In this document: positions 40,301-64,000 of the stretch, in pieces | Layout: the number at the start of each line of letters is the position of its first letter | Numbering within the stretch: position 1 is the stretch's first letter | Program-made: the position numbers and the translations under genes | Source: Limnephilus marmoratus | Lineage: Eukaryota; Arthropoda; Insecta; Trichoptera; Limnephilidae | Direction: 5' to 3' | Assembly: GCA_917880885.1 (NCBI GenBank) | Contig: OU862916.1 | Coordinates: forward strand, 54,720,831-54,784,830 | DNA: 64,000 nucleotides | The notes under the pieces: generated by a model | Database searches by the model: none | Seen by the model: the letters and a program-made list of their open reading frames with translations, nothing else | What the model was told of the DNA's origin: nothing

Positions 40301-41306
40301 TAGTTTCCCCAGAGTTCACTGGAATTACAAAGCATACAAACTACTCACAAATTGACCCATAGAATGCTGCAGCATCTTATATCACAGACATTTTCATTTC
40401 CAAATACTTTTATTCTTTGGACTATTCAGGATATTATTATTGTACTTTCTCGGGCCATTGATCCTTTACTAGAGCTCTGTCTTCAAGCACACATAATACT
40501 CTACTCCAGTGACGGGACACAAGATAAATTGGGACCTTCACTTCGCTCACAGGCTTAGTTTAGCTATAAGCTAACAACCACGCACTCACAAGTCAACCAA
40601 CATATATTCATTTCCAAACAAGATATTCACTTCTTTAAATAGTTAACTAAACAAACATTTTACAGCATTGACTCAACTTTCTTATAATTAACATATTTTC
40701 ACATTGCACTTCTTAACTAGACGTCAAGAGCCTATTTTATCTGCACTCCGGCAACACTTTGCAAATATCCAATAAATACTTTAAAATATTATAGAAACCC
40801 CGTAAAAATACTTCTTCTATATGTTTCGTGCATTTCAAACAGCATACAGACAAAAAAAGGCACCCAGGGAATATACAGGGTACCACATAAACTACGCTAC
40901 AGTACATATCAACAGTATTCTGTATTACAGTTAGGTTCACTACTACATAGACTTAACTCTCCGGGTCATTAACTCTACCAGGAGGCGGTAGCAGCATCTC
41001 TTCCATCAGAACAACGCACGTGACATAATACCAAACCATAAAATAACGAGAAAACAGTGCATTTTCCACATCCATTAAACACAAGATAAGAAAATAACTA
41101 AAACTAGGGGAGATTCCAACCAGCTCGCGACGGGATGACACTCGGCGGGAAGAGGTTCGGGAGTTAGGCATACAGCTCTTCAAGTAGTCACATAGAAGCT
41201 TCCAAGCGTTTAGTACTAATACAATCTAGTACATCGGGGGATATTAGCAAACGAGAACTAGGCGAGAGTCATCCGTCTGTGGGGAGGGGGTGGAGGCGGA
41301 ACCTGC
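37384..41306. other. DDX5 3' UTR and downstream AT-rich DNA
   Basis: No coding exon is convincing. A minus-strand AATAAA nearest to the DDX5 stop is at about 40409-40414. It includes a (TTTG)n/(CTTG)n microsatellite at about 39576-39612 and a GC-rich island at 39160-39275. Confidence 0.45.
39160..39275. other. Isolated GC-rich island
   Basis: About 115 bp of very GC-rich sequence (GGGCCGCGGTCTCCGGATAC region) inside AT-rich flanks. On the minus strand it can encode a short MGPPECRAASIPGPYPETAA frame, but without splice signals I can defend. Confidence 0.4.
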
Positions 41307-60362
<19,056 letters not shown>

Positions 60363-60408
60363 CGTGCGAGCGGACTAGCGACAAGTTAAAACACCAATGG
60401 CTTCCGAC

Positions 60409-61120
60409 CTGTGACAAAGAAAGAATATTTAAAATCCAATAACGAAAAACTACAAATTCAGATAACTTGTTAAGCGTACTAAACAAACTTTAAGAAAACT
60501 ATTATATTGTCCCAACCTCTCGGGAAAGCGAGAGAAGATTGTTGTATTTCTAAAGTCCGATCATTCACGAGCTACCCCACATCCAAACCAGACGGCGAAC
60601 AAAACGATAATGGCGGAGAAGCGGAATCAATGCTGCCAACCGTATTTTCAATAAACAAAATAATTTTCAAGAAATTACACATAAATAAACCAAACCACAC
60701 ACAAGTCGCCTAAGGTTTTCATTATTACCTCTCGTGCTTGTTTTGTTTCCTCTCAAAACCTTTGAGGTTACGGTCTCTGAACAGTCTGAACCCCACACAG
60801 AATATAGAGTCAACAATTTTTTGAAGTAGGGATATTATATGAAAAATTCTGATTAGTTATTTGGATATGATGATACTCCTTTTCGTAAGATAACGTTATT
60901 TAATCTTAGCTCATAATAATTTATTATAAGTTTTTACAAATCACTAGTTTCGGGAACAGTTATTTTCTAACGAACTGTTAACAAAATGATTATGATATCG
61001 AAAGCGTTACAATAATATAAGAAATGTCACCCTTTGTAAGCATTCCAATTGAAGTTGAAAACGGAAAAGTCTTTTTTAAAAATCGAATAGTACTCGAGTG
61101 AATTTGAAATATCAGGGCAG
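60409..61120. promoter_or_regulatory. Divergent promoter interval, DDX5 (-) and right-hand genes (+)
   Basis: About 0.7 kb separates the DDX5 5' UTR acceptor from the next plus-strand ORF. It contains ATAATGGCGGAG (about 60608), a YY1-like core. Possible DDX5 first-exon donor CGAGAG|GTTGGG on the minus strand near 60515. No TATA box defended. Confidence 0.35.
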
Positions 61121-61384
61121 ATGACGGACAATCTAACATTGTCCAAAATATTGACTAAAGAAGGAGGAAGAGCAACACGGCAAAACACCCCAAAAATAAA
61201 TAACGAGAATACTTTTGGCCGTGAAAATCTAAAATCATATCTGACGAATTTGAAATTTTTCGATTACCGATTAAAAAATATTTTAGCATTCAGCAAGGCT
61301 TCTGATATGATATATTTTTGTATATCTCCACTAACTTATAGCCTTCAGTTGCAAAAAGTTGACTCAATACTACAAGCAATATAA
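61121..61384 (+). CDS. Hypothetical 87-aa protein, family not recognised
   Basis: Frame begins MTDNLTLSKILTKEGGRATR, continues QNTPKINNENTFGRENLKSY and ends KVDSILQAI then TAA. A basic N-terminal half is followed by a hydrophobic-aromatic C-terminal half (MIYFCISPLTYSLQLQ). The segment GG.AT..NTPK..NENTFGRE then NLKSY also appears, in frame, at about 52096-52175, which suggests real coding origin for at least one copy. It could be a first exon with a missed donor, an independent small gene, or a decayed duplicate. No function is offered. Confidence 0.45.
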   Translation: MTDNLTLSKILTKEGGRATRQNTPKINNENTFGRENLKSYLTNLKFFDYRLKNILAFSKASDMIYFCISPLTYSLQLQKVDSILQAI

Positions 61385-61779
61385 GTATTTACTTGCCTAA
61401 TTCATACGTCCGTTTCTTCTTTGTCAAAAACCTGTTCTTTTATGATGCCGAATGAATAATTCTTATTTATTTGTTATAAAATATGATAATTTCTAACAGC
61501 TGATTTGATTTTTAGGTGTACTTCCGGTACTGCGCTCGTTAAATTTGTAGCCTGTCTATTGAGTTTTCTAATATCTTTGCTTTTACGTTTTCATCTTTGC
61601 TTTTTATGTGTCAGATGTTTAAATTTTGATATGATGTGTCAATTTTTGTTTTCATAGTGGAAGCGGTTTTAGTTGAATATAATAATAATCAGCAAAAACT
61701 TTAACCGCAGCAATAACTACAAATGATATCCATATAGTGTTGAAATAAATCTGCTGAAGTGTAGAGAAATAACACAATA

Positions 61780-62072
61780 ATGCAGAACAAGGTTTCAATC
61801 GAAATTGAATCTGAAAATTTCAATGAAGAACGCGAAAAAAATCAATTAAAACTACTATGTCTCGACTTAACGTTTTTCAGCAGTTCTGTGCAATTTTTTA
61901 TATGTTGCGTAGCTGTTTTTATTTTTTATCTCATTTACGGATATTTACAAGAACTGATTTTTACACTTGATGGTTTTAAACCTTTTGGGTGGTATCTTAC
62001 TCTTGTACAGTTTTTCTTTTACACTATTTTTGGTTTAATTGAAACCAAATTAAGGAATATAAGCACACGAAG
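61780..62072 (+). CDS. SLC35B3: SLC35B3 coding exon 1
   Basis: Start ATG in AACACAATAATGCAG. It ends CGAAG before GTATTT, phase 2. Reading through would stop within a few codons (YL then TGA). Confidence 0.88.
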
Positions 62073-62793
62073 GTATTTATGATTTAAAGTTACCCTACTA
62101 ATAATGCTGATGCCGGGGTGTTATTTAAATATAAGTTCTGTTACCAATACCCGAGCCAAAACCCTCACATATTCAAATAAATATAAACTCCATGTTGTGT
62201 CATAATTATGATATAATTGAAAACAACAAGTTGTAAAACCAACATCCATATCTCATAATCGATAACCGCAAATATTAGGAACTAAATATTTGGGGATTAA
62301 TGCTAGAAGTCTGTTAGTTTTTGGTAATTTGTTTTAGGTACCAGAAATTATTTTACAACGTTCCTTATTTGAATAAACCATTGTTAGGTACGCTCTAGAT
62401 CTAGATTGATGTGATTATGGCCTATCTAATTTAGAAGTAAAAAAATTAATACAGCGATTTTTATTCCAAAAAATCGATAAACAATCTTCATTCCTGAGTG
62501 ATTAAAAAATTTGACAAAGGCACTTCTAGCATTAGGCCCCAGATATATGCTTTGCATAATTTTTAGAATACCTTTGAAGAGCTACTTCATCCTGGCCGTG
62601 CTGACCCTCGGGACAATGGGGTTCTCTAACGCCTCCCTGGGGTACCTTAACTATCCCACACAAGTCATATTCAAGTGCTGCAAACTAGTACCGGTGCTTA
62701 TTGGGAGCGTTCTGATTCAAGGGAAGAAGTACGGAGTCCTCGACTACTTGGCAGCTATCTTCATGTGTGTTGGACTCACATTCTTTATTTTAG
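61780..62793 (+). CDS. SLC35B3: SLC35B3, adenosine 3'-phospho-5'-phosphosulfate transporter 2 (5' part)
   Basis: Golgi-membrane PAPS importer supplying sulfate donor for proteoglycan and glycan sulfation. Coding exons 61780-62072 and 62567-62793; the gene continues past the right edge. The protein starts MQNKVSIEIESENFNEER, then membrane segments including YGYLQELIFTLDGFKPFGWY and LTLVQFFFYTIFGLIE, then after the junction R-IPLKSYFILA, LTLGTMGFSNASLGYLNYPT, QVIFKCCKLVPVLIGSVLIQ and LDYLAAIFMCVGLTFFIL, matching human SLC35B3 block for block. The second donor reads TTAG|GCAAGT, a GC-AG type consensus. The next exon, expected to begin with the remainder of an Ala codon, was not identified by 64000, so the third intron is over 1.2 kb. 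Confidence 0.9.
62567..62793 (+). CDS. SLC35B3: SLC35B3 coding exon 2
   Basis: AATTTTTAG acceptor; A completes Arg. It carries the GTMGFSNASLGYLNYPTQVI block. It ends after TTAG before GCAAGT (phase 1). Confidence 0.88.
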
Positions 62794-62952
62794 GCAAGTA
62801 TCTTATTATTCTATGCATACGAGAAGATGTGCCGGGTCATGATCACGGTTTGATGTGTTTTGTCGACCTCTTGGGGTTTTTGTGAACAACCGTGTTAGAT
62901 TACATTCAATCAGGCTAAAGTTATTCAGAATATTTTAATTGAATATCGGAGT

Positions 62953-63240
62953 TAACAAGAGAGTTTTAAGTGACACCAAAAGGACTGTATCTTTGAATAC
63001 CGAGGGGTGAAGCCACTTATAATTAATGGTTATTAGTGTCGAAGGATAAAGCTACTTCAAACAGAATAGATAAGTTTCTTATTTCAGTATTATGTATAAC
63101 AAGAGAGTTTTTAAGTGACACTAAAAGGACTGTATCTTTGAATACCGAGGGGTGAAGCCACTTATAATTAATGGTTATTAGTGTCGAAGGATAAAGCTAC
63201 TTCAAACAGAATAGATAAGTTTCTTATTTCAGTATTATGT
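62953..63240. repeat. Tandem duplication of 144 bp
   Basis: Two near-identical units (62953-63096 and 63097-63240) starting TAACAAGAGAGTTTT and ending TTTCAGTATTATGT, with two or three differences. It is in the SLC35B3 intron. Confidence 0.92.
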
Positions 63241-63561
63241 ATTCACTTTTTAACTAAATAAATGTCTATTTCTTTCAGCCTTTGTTTACAAAACAAACTC
63301 ATAATTATATTGAGATCGTTCGGTGATCCATAACCATTGGTGAAGGTAGAATTATTGCATTCAATGAGGCAGGCTCTGGTTGATTGATTTTGTCTATCTC
63401 AGGAAAGAGCACTGAGTACTGAGTTCCGGTAAACTTTGTGAATCCATTGAGTGACATGTGTACATAGATAAGTCTATTTGGACGGTATAAACCTATTAAT
63501 CTCATGGTTACGTAAAATGTTTCAAGTGTACTTTAGGTTATGTTTTTTATTTTTTATTTAG

Positions 63562-63714
63562 ATAATTCACGAAAGCCCTGTCATGGTTGACGGAACTCTG
63601 GAAGAAGAAACATTGTTATCTGGGAAGGAAATAACTTACCAGCCACAGAAAATAGTTAAACACATAAAATCGCTTCAACGAGTAAAATTAAGTAAAGGAA
63701 CATCTTTGAACTAA
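63562..63714 (+). other. Possible exon with strong acceptor, unassigned
   Basis: A TTTTTTATTTTTTATTTAG acceptor precedes an open frame reading IIHESPVMVDGTLEEETLLS ... KLSKGTSLN then TAA. The phase does not fit the preceding SLC35B3 exon, and the sequence does not match SLC35B3. It could be an alternative terminal exon or chance. Confidence 0.25.
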
Positions 63715-63779
63715 TATGGGGATCAAATGCTTTGCACACACGGTGGGGCAGGGAGGATCTAGTCACGGTAGACATGAAC

Positions 63780-64000
63780 TTTTCTCTCTGTCGGGATATG
63801 GCGGGAAGTGAATACCGAGAAGCAAGAAGCAGGAAATGAGAAGCAGCGGGAGCGGAAATTAGGAAGCAAGAAGCAGCGAGAAACGTGAAGTGAGAAGTAG
63901 TGGGATGCTGGAAACTCTATGTGGGAAGCAGGTAGCAATAAGCAGGAAGTAAGAAGCAGGAAGTAATAAGCAGGAAATAGCAAGCAAGAAGCAATGGAAG
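63780..64000. repeat. Purine-rich imperfect repeat (AGAAGCAGGAAGTA)n
   Basis: Degenerate GAAGCA/GGAAGTAA units to the window edge. No coding content. Confidence 0.75.

Noticed and set aside
63305..63505. Small minus-strand ORF in the SLC35B3 intron
   Set aside because: AT-rich, short, without start context or similarity; expected by chance.

Overview
The window is AT-rich eukaryotic DNA with spliced, conserved animal genes and a dense load of DNA transposons, Helitrons, tRNA-related SINEs and non-LTR retrotransposons. It reads as an arthropod genome, most likely an insect. The mix of Helitron, piggyBac-type TTAA elements and hAT/PIF/pogo MITEs would fit a lepidopteran, but nothing here proves the order.

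Five protein-coding genes can be assembled exon by exon from splice signals, reading phase and remembered family sequence. (1) Positions 1-5884, plus strand: the 3' half of an FBXO25/FBXO32 (atrogin-1) type F-box protein; its 5' exons lie left of the window. (2) 11129-14564, plus: a complete three-coding-exon DIS3L2 3'-5' exoribonuclease (916 aa). (3) 33201 down to 18560, minus: a complete six-coding-exon MARCH6/TEB4 (Doa10) ER-membrane E3 ubiquitin ligase (880 aa). (4) 60362 down to 41307, minus: a complete seven-coding-exon DDX5/DDX17/Rm62-class DEAD-box helicase (802 aa) with a GGPKNN-rich N-terminus and a Q/N/P/Y-rich tail. (5) 61780 to beyond the right edge, plus: the first two coding exons of SLC35B3 (PAPS transporter 2), with a probable GC-AG intron. 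A short unrecognised ORF (61121-61384) sits between the last two genes, in a divergent promoter region. DIS3L2 and MARCH6 are convergent; DDX5 and SLC35B3 are divergent. The genes have unrelated housekeeping roles (RNA decay, RNA remodelling, ubiquitin ligation, nucleotide-sugar transport), and nothing suggests they form one system.

Most of the remaining sequence is mobile. Elements with matching target-site duplications (TSDs): hAT at 640-1633, 22303-22570, 34191-36079, 47238-47759 and 54244-55681 (8-bp TSDs), plus a hAT-like element at 28850-29008; PIF/Harbinger at 9098-9240, 16214-16946 and 30348-30505 (TTA/TAA); pogo/Tigger-like at 19249-20739 and 57179-57560 (TA); piggyBac-type at 4615-5062, 50689-51372 and 52627-52932 (TTAA). 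Helitron 3' ends, two tRNA-related SINE families, CR1/Jockey-like and RTE-like LINE remnants, foldback MITEs and several tandem arrays complete the picture. Many are nested inside one another, most strikingly at 28.7-30.7 kb, 19.2-20.7 kb and 34.2-36.1 kb.

I found no CRISPR array, operon or novel multi-gene system. The most unusual observations concern repeat architecture: a repeat family with an internal tRNA-like module, a repeat family carrying the same short antisense reading frame in three copies, a coding-like segment shared by two distant loci, and transposon ends lying very close to a functional splice donor and a promoter.
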